A stretch of DNA of 64,000 nucleotides, taken from Oscillospiraceae bacterium. Lineage in GTDB: Bacteria > Bacillota > Clostridia > Oscillospirales > JAAYOS01. This document shows, piece by piece, positions 28,901 to 35,513 of the stretch. The translations under genes were made by a program, and so were the position numbers. Below the pieces are notes generated by a model that saw nothing but the letters and a program-made list of their open reading frames with translations, was not told the DNA's origin and searched no databases. Positions within the stretch are counted from its first letter, which is position 1. Every line of letters starts with the position of its first letter. The stretch is taken from the NCBI GenBank assembly GCA_031264245.1, contig JAISEG010000007.1:1-64000 (forward strand). The letters are read 5' to 3'.

Positions 28901-31132
28901 GTCTGTAAAGGTGTAGCTCCAACTGTCACTTTGAGGAAGGGTAATCGTGTGCTCAGTTGCTTCGCCGTTGGCGTAAAGCACGAAGGTAACCGGAACCTTT
29001 TTATCAGTCGGAGCGATCCAGACCTTGTTTACGGTGATATCTGTCGTGTCCTTAGCCGTGTTGGTGATTGAATATCCGTCGATATTGGTGGTGTAGCCGG
29101 GAAGATCTGTTTCGCCGGAAACCTTGTAGGCGATGGAAGCGCCTGTGGCTCTGTCGACCATCGGCAGGTCGCTTATAGTGTACTGCCATTTCTTCGCGTC
29201 TGCTGTGGCGTTAGCCGATTTTGTCATGGTATAGGTTCCGTAGTAAGCCCAGTCGTTGCTTCCGATTTTCTGAGCCAGCGTGAAGGTGATTGTAGGAAGA
29301 TTGGAGACAAGCGAATCCGGTACCTGCCAAATCTTGGTGACGGTGATGGAGCCCGGCTTCGGGTCGTAGTCGTTAAGGAATATCTTGTTGCCATCTTTTA
29401 TAAAGAAGGTTCCGTCGTACTCGGAAACAACGGTAACAACGCCGTAGTTTACGCTGATTTCATAGGTTTTTGTGCTGAGAGCCGCCGTTCCGCCGATGTC
29501 GACCCTGGTCTCAGACAGGATGTAGTTGTGCCCGGAGGGGATACCGGTGAATTTAACCTCGCCTGAACCATTGGAGGTCGCGATACCGGCAACTCTGTTC
29601 GGAGCCGCTTTTTCGGTGAGGGTAAAGGTAGCTCCATGATAGACCTTGCTGTCGCTCGCGGTGCCGATCCTCTTGGTGAAGTCGAACGCGCCTGTAAAGC
29701 CCTTGACCTTCGGGACGGTGAAGTTAGCGATAACCGGCGTCTTCGTCAGGTTTTCCCCGTTTTTCACAATGTAATAGTCTAATGTGGTTACGCCGTTGGT
29801 AAGTAACTGTGTAGCGCTGGTAAACCCGGTGTACAGATTATCAAGAGTTACCTTGTACGTATAACTGTACTGGAACCAGCCTGCATAATCGCCTCCGACA
29901 ATTTTTTGACCCGATTGTTCCTTCAAATCCCAAGACAGCTCGTTACCTTCAAATTTTTGGTTTGAGTTAAGAATGTTGTCGGAATTCCAGACAATATGGT
30001 CGCCCATCGGATCGCTTACGACCCAAGCGTCGGCGAAAGTGGTTATAGTTTTGGAGATATTCTCAAATATAATCGGGAGATCTTTTGTGGTCGCCGCGAA
30101 AACATTTTCGCTTCCGCAGATTGTCTTTAAGGTGTCTATAGTCGATTCAGCATACGCAACCGCGTAAAGCGACGCCGAATATCTCGGATATGATCCTGTT
30201 GTCGCGCCGTTCTTGATCTCATTCGCCCGGCTTTGCGCATATGTCGTGTTGCCGTTTCCGTTGCTTGGCAGTGAAAGACTTGTGCTGGAGGTGCTGTGAT
30301 TTCCGCTTCTGTTCGCATCACCATCGGTAAACAGGACAACATTGTTATTCTCGATCGCTCCGCCGGCTGGGATCGGCAGAACACGGTTTCCGCTGATACC
30401 CGTTCCGCTCTTGATATAGAGGTTACGGGCGACTGCCAACCCGGACTCGATGCTGGTATAATATCCGTTTGTAGCAGTGTTGTTATTGTTGGTGAAAGCC
30501 TTCAGGGTGCTCAGATAGTTCAGCACCGCCGCTTTCCCCGCCGCAGTGGACACATTCACCCAGTACGTCCCTGAAATTTGCTGGGCGACTCCGCTGGAAC
30601 CGAAAAGCACGATTCCTACGTAACGATCCGCTTTGCCGCTGTCATCGGCGAAAGTGTTTATAAAGTCTGCCGCCGCACTGCGCACAGCCGCGAAACGTGT
30701 CTGGTTCTCTGTGATGGTATTATTGTTTCTGTTATAGTGCGAGCATGAGTTCGCATGTGTGCCGTAACTCCCGCTACTACCGCTGCCGCACTCGGCGCAT
30801 CTGTACATGGACCCTGACATATCGAGTACCAGAACTACCGATGCGTCGGACGGGGTGACGTCGTTCTCGACATCCATCCTAGTCTTAACGTCGAGCGTAA
30901 TGCTGAACTCATTTTCCGGTCCGTTGGAGGCGATTGTCTTGGACACCGCCACCCAAGCCGAAGACCTGTTTTGGACGACAACTCCTTTTTCGTTGTAGAG
31001 CGTCGTCCCGCCCTGTAGAGCGATCTGGTCTGACGCGCCGTACGCCATGGCGCTGCCCAGGGGCAGCATACCCAGCAGCATCACCAGTGTGATAACCAGT
31101 GACAGGGTTTTTCTTAAACCAAGCTTCTTCAT
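25943..31132 (-). CDS. Giant vWA and Cna-B repeat surface protein, IPKTG-anchored
   Basis: A 1729-residue secreted protein resembling a pilus-tip or backbone adhesin. The signal peptide covers about residues 1-32. A von Willebrand A domain follows with the MIDAS motif DMSGS (104-108). Directly after it is a Cys/His-rich insertion (Cys112, Cys115, Cys130, His132). Then come about ten Cna-B modules of 80-100 residues, recognisable by KxW near each start, paired E or D in the middle, and TNT at the end, the layout that forms Lys-Asn isopeptide bonds. The end is IPKTGD, a hydrophobic helix and a Lys/Arg/Asp tail, a sortase signal with Ile instead of Leu. AAAGGAAG precedes the ATG. It is convergent with the thioester adhesin and shares its promoter layout. 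Confidence 0.9.
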   Translation of the reverse strand: MKKLGLRKTLSLVITLVMLLGMLPLGSAMAYGASDQIALQGGTTLYNEKGVVVQNRSSAWVAVSKTIASNGPENEFSITLDVKTRMDVENDVTPSDASVVLVLDMSGSMYRCAECGSGSSGSYGTHANSCSHYNRNNNTITENQTRFAAVRSAAADFINTFADDSGKADRYVGIVLFGSSGVAQQISGTYWVNVSTAAGKAAVLNYLSTLKAFTNNNNTATNGYYTSIESGLAVARNLYIKSGTGISGNRVLPIPAGGAIENNNVVLFTDGDANRSGNHSTSSTSLSLPSNGNGNTTYAQSRANEIKNGATTGSYPRYSASLYAVAYAESTIDTLKTICGSENVFAATTKDLPIIFENISKTITTFADAWVVSDPMGDHIVWNSDNILNSNQKFEGNELSWDLKEQSGQKIVGGDYAGWFQYSYTYKVTLDNLYTGFTSATQLLTNGVTTLDYYIVKNGENLTKTPVIANFTVPKVKGFTGAFDFTKRIGTASDSKVYHGATFTLTEKAAPNRVAGIATSNGSGEVKFTGIPSGHNYILSETRVDIGGTAALSTKTYEISVNYGVVTVVSEYDGTFFIKDGNKIFLNDYDPKPGSITVTKIWQVPDSLVSNLPTITFTLAQKIGSNDWAYYGTYTMTKSANATADAKKWQYTISDLPMVDRATGASIAYKVSGETDLPGYTTNIDGYSITNTAKDTTDITVNKVWIAPTDKKVPVTFVLYANGEATEHTITLPQSDSWSYTFTDLDAFDGSGQYITYTVVEATELTGFDDPNEGDASNNFTITNKISQDYITINGTKVWVDGGIVYEGEVTINLYADNGDTAIATTTLAEDNTFTFEGTFPKYAEDGHEIVYTVSDSVGGYTTTDIGTAGNGYVITNTLDQEYLTFGGSKTWVDSNNEFGTRPTTGDPIEFGLFANGATEPVAIATVYPTETDVLDDDNEPTGEVTYSWSDFTFSFVGSNDELINFPKYDDERNEIIYTIEEITKIDLYAATIADTDEDGVAEAVTNTLNGDEVSVTVVKNWRDPYTDEQRAELGIKAIITVTGKVNGTAVEGDKYTATVTTSVDGYTNTRNMPKYIDGQEIVYSAAEADIEGYTTSTDGSSKNNFVFTNTIEPGSQNLTVTKIWDDELNPELRPVYTISLRADGRTVESVQTNAMTGTEDENIFTATFTVPIYGEDGQEIIYTISESAAGIGAIYNRYTASFDPATPLTVTNTFNNGERTVSGVKIWIYPTDGTLPESITVRYQGDDDETNTGYAVVTAESALENGNWSYSFEGLKKYNDTTGREIRYTITEDSIEGFTGRVLRDRRTIVNISDNPLIPFTVEKNWVGPKGGPVTVQLFRNGEPMPSSAPELSADNDWKYTFEELPKYDRERNAYQYSVQELDSQGNALKNGAEVVFGDHTYTVTYSASGLITNTVNQEYIEVLEGLKVWDAEGVNLPESITVALFADGAQVFDGETAVTTTVTPNDEGEWVIRFTNLPVYNAEGKEIKYTFREVKEGKTIDEGGMITLGGRGFIVNYSYDEELGLVIKNTYEKNYYSYQVIRNYTRIVDGVRGATNTVTGTVTPGIHNEGVTIITDFYKGNDSGGIYSSYGYVSGTLDGTTLTSMSFTLEKAGNTYVVVLNYELTETTVPEIPEIPLIPNIPVSPIDRPEIPSFPSNPNPPEEETVDEINPPLDAIVPPDDEEIIDQIIPKTGDVATTSNAAFGLLGAGLAGLGVFFKSRKKDEDAE

Positions 31133-31183
31133 TGTTTTTTCTTCCTTTCAAAATGTAATTATTGCTCTCAGTTGGTGGATAAT

Positions 31184-31225
31184 GGTTATTCCGGAGGAAT
31201 AACCACGTATGTCACGTGACATACG
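31184..31225 (-). promoter_or_regulatory. Two adjacent hairpins in the vWA gene leader
   Basis: Within the roughly 160-nt untranslated leader lie two side-by-side inverted repeats: GGTTATTCC/GGAATAACC (31184-31192 with 31196-31204, loop of 3) and a perfect 20-bp palindrome CGTATGTCACGTGACATACG (31206-31225). They could be RNA hairpins or dimeric protein sites; neither is followed by a T run on the minus strand. Confidence 0.5.
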
Positions 31226-31293
31226 AAAAATTTGATGCTGTTTTCGATTTGCTTGCGATGGTTTTTCTTGGTGCTGTATCACTCTATGATGCG

Positions 31294-31326
31294 AGTATAA
31301 CCACTCTCGGTCACAGGACGGTCACA
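31294..31326 (-). promoter_or_regulatory. Tandem heptamer-controlled promoter of the vWA gene
   Basis: Read on the minus strand: TGTGACC, 4 nt, TGTGACC (31326-31309), then 9 nt and TATACT (31299-31294). Box sequence, 11-bp period and distance to the minus-10 exactly match those upstream of the thioester adhesin. Confidence 0.65.
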
Positions 31327-31412
31327 TTTGGCAAGTTTTGAGTCATTTACCAAATATTTTTTCAACTGGACATTGATAATCGCTGACCTATGATCAAATA
31401 ATAATGTAAACC

Positions 31413-31459
31413 GGTCACAAATCAGTCACAAATCGCCGTTTTTGTGAAATTATTGTGAA
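31413..31459. promoter_or_regulatory. Additional upstream heptamer boxes
   Basis: About 100 nt upstream of the vWA promoter the minus strand carries TGTGACT-N4-TGTGACC (31431-31414). Just beyond it the plus strand carries TTGTGAA-N4-TTGTGAA (31442-31459). Both have the 11-bp period. The rest of the 31133-31668 gap is AT-rich, with no gene seen. Confidence 0.5.
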
Positions 31460-31668
31460 AATATGTATTCCGGCGCGCAAACAGCCGGATATCCGGCGCA
31501 CCTCCGCAGTTTTATACATTATAATATATTTTTTAAAAAAAAGCAATTAATAAAATTTTACTAATATTTTCTATCGGAATAATTTTTTTAACAGTGGGCA
31601 GATTAAATATGCGGATTCACTTTTTTAAACTCAAAAACCGGTTTTAAGCCGGAGAAACGGAGTATATC

Positions 31669-31875
31669 ATGGTTATGGATAGAATTGCTTTAATAATAAG
31701 TATAATAGGCGCTATCAATTGGGGGCTTATCGGCTTATTCAGATTCGATTTTGTCGCTTATCTCTTTGGAGGAATGACACATTCTGTAAGCAGGGTTATA
31801 TATACAATAGTCGGTCTTGCCGGTGTTTGGTGTATCTCTCTCTTGTTCCGCCAGGAAGATAGAGTAAAGGACTAA
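31669..31875 (+). CDS. DUF378 family small membrane protein
   Basis: A 68-residue protein with two hydrophobic helices (about 5-27 and 40-60) and the signature IGAINWGLIGLFRFD in the first, typical of the DUF378/YuzA family. Its function is unknown; homologues are common single genes in Firmicutes. GGAG lies about 6 nt before the ATG. A second in-frame ATG two codons later is also possible. It is a solitary gene, and its plus-strand promoter may lie in the AT-rich region that also holds the surface-protein boxes. Confidence 0.85.
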   Translation: MVMDRIALIISIIGAINWGLIGLFRFDFVAYLFGGMTHSVSRVIYTIVGLAGVWCISLLFRQEDRVKD

Positions 31876-31962
31876 AAAACCCTTGCACAGCGCGGGTTTA
31901 GCGGCAGTCTGCAAAAACAGCTCGAATTGCCGCGGCGCGATGTCAAAGCCGATCGCTTTACA

Positions 31963-32000
31963 GCAAACGCCTTTCGCGGAATACCGCGAAAGGCGTTTGC
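31963..32000 (-). terminator. Terminator of the 32002-32517 gene
   Basis: A perfect 17-bp stem (31963-31979 with 31984-32000) with a 4-nt AATA loop begins 2 nt after the minus-strand stop codon. It also faces the end of the DUF378 gene. Confidence 0.7.
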
Positions 32001-32001
32001 T

Positions 32002-32517
32002 TTACAGTATCATCTTCACGGTCGTCCACAGCACGTCGACAAGCTCGTCCTTTATATCGCTTTTGGCAAGTATTCCCGCCTTGAGGTCGGAGTTGAAGTC
32101 CCCGATTTCGCAGGAGTAGGTGTCGTTGCCGGACAGCAGGTAGAAGTGGTACCTTGTCTTGTCAAGCATGTGCAGCATGGTTATCATCTGCCCGACGGTG
32201 AGCAGGGGAATGGTCTCGCTTTTCACAAAGGTGGTCGGCTCCTGGAGCAGGAAGTCCTCATCCTCCTCGGTTTCGCCCTCCATTATTTTTACATATCCGT
32301 CGGTCAGGCGCAGATCGCTGAGAAACACCGTGCCGTTGTCGCCTATCTGTATGTCGCCGATTGCGAATTCAAGCCACCTGTATTCATCTGTTTCAGCGTT
32401 GACGCAAATTTGGGAAACGGCTATGTCATAGCGCTCCGGCTTCCAGATGCTTCTCAGGTTTTCCTGCTGGGAGGGGGTCAAGGCCTCGATATCCTCAAGA
32501 GAAATTCTCTGTTTCAT
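32002..32517 (-). CDS. Unknown acidic cytosolic protein
   Basis: A 171-residue protein I do not recognise. It has no signal peptide or membrane segment. It is acidic, with a stretch EGETEEDEDF near the middle and a mix of strands and helices suggested by the alternating pattern, for example WLEFAIGDIQIGDNGTVFLSDLRL. The ATG at 32517 is preferred because GGAG lies 9 nt upstream; another ATG 15 nt earlier overlaps that site. It is monocistronic, closed by a strong hairpin, and preceded by a large palindromic element. Codon use looks like its neighbours, so it is likely a real gene. Confidence 0.75.
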   Translation of the reverse strand: MKQRISLEDIEALTPSQQENLRSIWKPERYDIAVSQICVNAETDEYRWLEFAIGDIQIGDNGTVFLSDLRLTDGYVKIMEGETEEDEDFLLQEPTTFVKSETIPLLTVGQMITMLHMLDKTRYHFYLLSGNDTYSCEIGDFNSDLKAGILAKSDIKDELVDVLWTTVKMIL

Positions 32518-32551
32518 GCTAAAGCTCTCCATTCCTTTAATTTTTTATATA

Positions 32552-32660
32552 GCTTATAGCAATTTAACTTAATAACGCTTCATTTTGCCGGAATGAAGCC
32601 AGCCATATATGCGATATTCCGGTAAAATGATATAGCGTTATTTTGTTAAATTGCTATAGC
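32552..32660. repeat. Long imperfect palindrome with TATAGCAATTTAAC ends
   Basis: Two arms of about 40 nt (32552-32596 and 32612-32660) pair with only a few mismatches and a small bulge; both outer ends carry TATAGCAATTTAAC. The same terminal word (AAATTGCTATA or its complement) also appears near gene ends at about 25540 and 45030. It resembles a small non-autonomous palindromic element. No gene is seen in 32518-32783. Confidence 0.6.
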
Positions 32661-32716
32661 AATTATATCAGATTTTTTTGATATTCGCAACTGTGCACGG
32701 AGATTGTCACAAAAGG

Positions 32717-32745
32717 TTGGAAATTCCCGCAGCCTGTGGTATAAT
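32717..32745 (+). promoter_or_regulatory. Promoter of the PHP-domain gene
   Basis: TTGGAA, a 17-nt spacer and a perfect TATAAT (32740-32745) lie 38 nt before the ATG at 32784. Confidence 0.6.
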
Positions 32746-32783
32746 AGCTTAATAGAATATATTAACAAAAGAGGGTTATTAAT

Positions 32784-33506
32784 ATGCCGGAAAGATTTTT
32801 ATACGAAACACATTTGCATACCAGCGAAGGCAGCGCCTGCTCGATGAGCACCGGCGCGGAGCTTGCCGAGGCGCACAAAGCCGCCGGTTACGCCGGGATG
32901 ATTGTAACCAACCATTTCTTTTACGGAAACACCGCGGTGGACAGAAGCCTGCCATGGGAGGAATGGGTGAGGAGGTTCTGCACAGGCTATAAAAACGCGA
33001 AGGCGGTCGGGGATAAAATCGGATTACAGGTGTTTTTCGGCTGGGAATCGTGCTACAGCGGCACTGAGTTTTTGATATACGGCTTGGATGAAAATTGGCT
33101 GCTTAGCCACCCTGAAATAAAGGACTGTTCGATAGAGGAGCAGTATTCGCTTGTGAAGTCAGGCGGCGGACTGGTCGTACACGCCCACCCATTCCGAACG
33201 GCGTTCTATATTAAAGAGGCACGGCTGTTTCCCGAGTATGTTGACGCGGTCGAAGGCTGCAACGCCACACACAACAGCCCCCTGAGCACCAGTCACAAAA
33301 ACCCGGACTTCGACGCGCAGGCGCGGGAGTACGCCGCCAGGCACGGTCTGCCGGTCACCGCGGGCTCGGACACACATTACACAAATCTCTTTATGGGCGG
33401 CATGGTCTTTGAACGGCGGCTCACCGGCATAAGCGACTTTATTTCCGCGGTGCGCGGCAGGGAAGCTGTGGAATACCGCGACGGGACCGAAGCTTTCCGG
33501 CAGTGA
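32784..33506 (+). CDS. PHP-domain phosphoesterase
   Basis: A 240-residue PHP-superfamily metal-dependent hydrolase. The metal-binding motifs are in order: ETHLHTSEGSACS at the N-terminus, TNHFF, FGWES, VVHAHPFR in the middle and GSDTH near residue 197. This is a stand-alone PHP domain without polymerase or histidinol-phosphatase extensions. The substrate could be a nucleoside or sugar phosphate and cannot be told from the motifs. GAGGG precedes the ATG. It runs in the same direction as degV, but degV has its own promoter 38 nt after this stop. Confidence 0.85.
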   Translation: MPERFLYETHLHTSEGSACSMSTGAELAEAHKAAGYAGMIVTNHFFYGNTAVDRSLPWEEWVRRFCTGYKNAKAVGDKIGLQVFFGWESCYSGTEFLIYGLDENWLLSHPEIKDCSIEEQYSLVKSGGGLVVHAHPFRTAFYIKEARLFPEYVDAVEGCNATHNSPLSTSHKNPDFDAQAREYAARHGLPVTAGSDTHYTNLFMGGMVFERRLTGISDFISAVRGREAVEYRDGTEAFRQ

Positions 33507-33543
33507 CGGCGCTTCTCGTTCGGTATACAGCATGTGACTTTAT

Positions 33544-33572
33544 TTGACATATTTCGTTTATTATGCTAATAT
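33544..33572 (+). promoter_or_regulatory. Promoter of degV
   Basis: TTGACA (33544-33549), a 17-nt spacer and TAATAT (33567-33572) lie 41 nt before the degV start. Confidence 0.6.
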
Positions 33573-33613
33573 GTACCATAACAGCGTTTGTGGCAGAAGG
33601 AAGGACAGGCATA

Positions 33614-34474
33614 ATGAACAAAATTAAGATTATTACAGACAGCACGGCGGATTTGACCCGCGAGCTTTACGACAGGTATGACATATCCGTCGTGCCGCTT
33701 CAAATCATTTGCGACGACGTTTCGTACACAGACGGCGAGGTTACGCAGGAGGAAATTTTTTCCTGGGCTGACAGGACGGGGAGAACCCCGAAAACGGCGG
33801 TCTCCGGACTGGAGCTTTCGGTTTCCGCGATAAAGCCGCACTTGGACAAGGGCGCCGAGATAATCTTTTTCGGCATCTCGGAAACGATGTCCGCCTCCTG
33901 CAACCTTATGCGTATCGCCGCGAAGGAGCTGGAATGTGAGGATCGGGTGCATGTAATAAATTCGCAGAATCTCTCCTGCGGCATCGGGCTTCTTATCGCG
34001 GCCGCGGCGGAGCTTGCCGGCGGCGGTATGCCCGCGCGGGAAATTGCCGGCGTTGTTGAGGGCTTGCGGGACAAGGTGCGCGCCAGCTTTGTCATCGAGA
34101 CGCTTACATATCTTCACCGCGGCGGCAGGTGCAGCGCCCTCACCGCCATCATAGCCAACCAGTTTAATCTGAAGCCGAAAATCATTCTCAGCGGCGGTAA
34201 AATGTCGGTGGGCAAGCGTTACCGGGGCAGCCTGGACGCTGTTGTGAGGAAATACACGGAGGACCTGCTGCCCGAGATGAAAAACGCCGATACCAGGCGG
34301 ATTTTCGTCGTAGACACCTTTCTTCCCGATTACATATATCTGCGGGACGAGGTGGTCAGGCATATCGAGTGGCTCGGCATTTTTGATGAGATATGCGTTT
34401 GCAAGGCGGGCGGGGTCATTTCAAGCCACTGCGGTCCCAACACGCTGGGTATAATGCTTCTGCAAAAGCAGTAA
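33614..34474 (+). CDS. DegV family fatty-acid-binding protein
   Basis: A 286-residue DegV/FakB-type protein that binds a fatty acid between two alpha/beta domains; in the fatty-acid kinase system FakB presents the acid to FakA. Family motifs visible are the N-terminal KIITDSTADL, the SGLELS loop, and the TLTYLHRGGRCSA segment. The ATG at 33614 is preferred over one at 33563 because AGGAAGG lies 9 nt upstream and the protein then begins directly at strand 1. No FakA/DAK-domain kinase gene is in the window. Together with the acc/fab operon it hints at handling of exogenous fatty acids, but the link is only by family. Confidence 0.9.
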   Translation: MNKIKIITDSTADLTRELYDRYDISVVPLQIICDDVSYTDGEVTQEEIFSWADRTGRTPKTAVSGLELSVSAIKPHLDKGAEIIFFGISETMSASCNLMRIAAKELECEDRVHVINSQNLSCGIGLLIAAAAELAGGGMPAREIAGVVEGLRDKVRASFVIETLTYLHRGGRCSALTAIIANQFNLKPKIILSGGKMSVGKRYRGSLDAVVRKYTEDLLPEMKNADTRRIFVVDTFLPDYIYLRDEVVRHIEWLGIFDEICVCKAGGVISSHCGPNTLGIMLLQKQ

Positions 34475-34494
34475 ATTGCAAATTATTTGCTTAC

Positions 34495-34537
34495 AAAATA
34501 CCCTGGGGGCGGTCTTTGACCGCCCCCAGGGTATTTT
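34495..34537. terminator. Bidirectional terminator between degV and tRNA-Arg
   Basis: A 20-bp stem, AAAATACCCTGGGGGCGGTC paired with its complement, has a TTT loop and A/T runs at both ends. It serves the convergent degV (plus) and tRNA (minus) genes. Confidence 0.9.
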
Positions 34538-34551
34538 ATAAGCTTTTTCGT

Positions 34552-34626
34552 TGGTACGCCTGATTGGAATCGAACCAACGCTCCCGGCTCCGGAGGCCGG
34601 TGCTCTATCCACTGAGCTACAGGCGC
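34552..34626 (-). tRNA. tRNA-Arg(CCG)
   Basis: On the minus strand a 75-nt cloverleaf is readable. The acceptor stem GCGCCTG pairs with CAGGCGT (one G-U pair). The D-arm is GCTC...GAGC and the anticodon stem CCGGC/GCCGG encloses the loop CTCCGGA with anticodon CCG. The variable loop has 4 nt and the T-arm GTTGG/CCAAT has loop TTCGATT. The CCA end is encoded (34552-34554). It decodes CGG. Confidence 0.95.
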
Positions 34627-34652
34627 GTATAAAAAAATTTGTGACCTTGTTC

Positions 34653-34681
34653 ATTATAACAACCAGTCCGCCCAAGGTCAA
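34653..34681 (-). promoter_or_regulatory. Promoter of tRNA-Arg
   Basis: Minus strand: TTGACC, a 17-nt spacer and a perfect TATAAT, about 27 nt upstream of the tRNA 5' end. Confidence 0.7.
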
Positions 34682-34848
34682 GACAATTCAGAAAATATCG
34701 GAATAAAAAAATATACCCTGAATCTTACACACATAAATCATTTTTTACAGATAATAATATCTATAACTGTTAATGTACGCGGATTTTTAACGGTTTTGGC
34801 AAATTCAGGAGTTGTCATATGAAAAATTTTGATAAAGGAGAAACAAAA

Positions 34849-35034
34849 ATGGCTAATTTAACTTCAAAAGAGCTTACCGCTATCGAGGACCAGCTCAACT
34901 GGGAGGACGTATTGGTAAAGAAGTATAAATCGCTGGCTTCACAGTGTACCGACGCCACTATAAAGTCGCAGATGGAAGAGATTTCGCAGAAGCATCAGAA
35001 TCATTATAACCGCCTTACAACCTTCCTCCAGTAA
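34849..35034 (+). CDS. Small CotF-like spore coat protein
   Basis: A 61-residue helical protein starting MANLTSKELTAIEDQLNWED. It resembles the short clostridial relatives of the spore coat F family (Coat_F), which form helical, ferritin-like hairpins on the spore surface. AAAGGAG lies 7 nt upstream of the ATG at 34849, so the longer ATG at 34819 is rejected. The next gene encodes a second coat-F-like protein 89 nt downstream; the two together look like half-domains of a CotF pair. I could not identify the mother-cell sigma promoter with confidence. Confidence 0.75.
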   Translation: MANLTSKELTAIEDQLNWEDVLVKKYKSLASQCTDATIKSQMEEISQKHQNHYNRLTTFLQ

Positions 35035-35123
35035 TCAAACGGGTCATTTATTACAAATTTTAATCAGTGAAGTAATACAATACAAATTAAAGCGCCTGTC
35101 AGCGCTTTGGAATGGGGTTTAAA

Positions 35124-35390
35124 ATGAATTATACAAGTACAACAATGAACGACAAGGAATGTTTAAACGACGGTCTCATCAGCCAAAAGCAGATAACCTC
35201 CTCCTACAATACCTTTGCGGGCGAGTGCGTAAACACACAGGTGAGGGATGAATTCCTCTGCATATTGAAGGAAGAGCATGAAATTCAGAGCAATCTTTTC
35301 TGCAACCTCCAGTCGCACGGCTGGGTCGCTCCCGCCGCCGCCGAACAGCAAAAAATAGACCAGGCGAGGCAGAAATATCCCACAAAATAG
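35124..35390 (+). CDS. CotF family spore coat protein
   Basis: An 88-residue helical protein with the Coat_F signature: MNDKECLNDGLISQKQIT, then SSYNTFAGECVN, RDEFLCILKEEHEIQ and a C-terminal AEQQKIDQARQKY. It probably forms part of the spore coat in the mother cell. It carries three cysteines, which is more than usual and could allow disulfide cross-linking. The start at 35124 has a weak GGGG site 6 nt upstream; 35112 is an alternative four codons earlier. It pairs with the preceding small coat gene and is closed by a GC hairpin. Confidence 0.85.
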   Translation: MNYTSTTMNDKECLNDGLISQKQITSSYNTFAGECVNTQVRDEFLCILKEEHEIQSNLFCNLQSHGWVAPAAAEQQKIDQARQKYPTK

Positions 35391-35409
35391 CGATGTCCGG
35401 CTGTAACAC

Positions 35410-35433
35410 GGGACGGGTGTTTTATCCCGTCCC
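35410..35433 (+). terminator. Terminator of the coat-protein genes
   Basis: GGGACGGG (35410-35417) pairs with CCCGTCCC (35426-35433) across an 8-nt loop and is followed by TTCTCCT. Confidence 0.65.
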
Positions 35434-35441
35434 TTCTCCTA

Positions 35442-35491
35442 TTGTTTACTGCTGTGGGATATGATATAATATTCGCAAAGCGAATATTATA
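35442..35491 (+). promoter_or_regulatory. Promoter with overlapping palindrome before the ABC exporter genes
   Basis: TTGTTT (35442-35447), a 17-nt spacer and TATAAT (35465-35470) form a promoter. The minus-10 is the left end of a perfect palindrome, TATAATATTCGC-AAA-GCGAATATTATA (35465-35491). A protein bound there would block transcription, so this is a likely repressor operator. Confidence 0.65.
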
Positions 35492-35513
35492 TACAGGCAA
35501 AGGAGGGTATACC

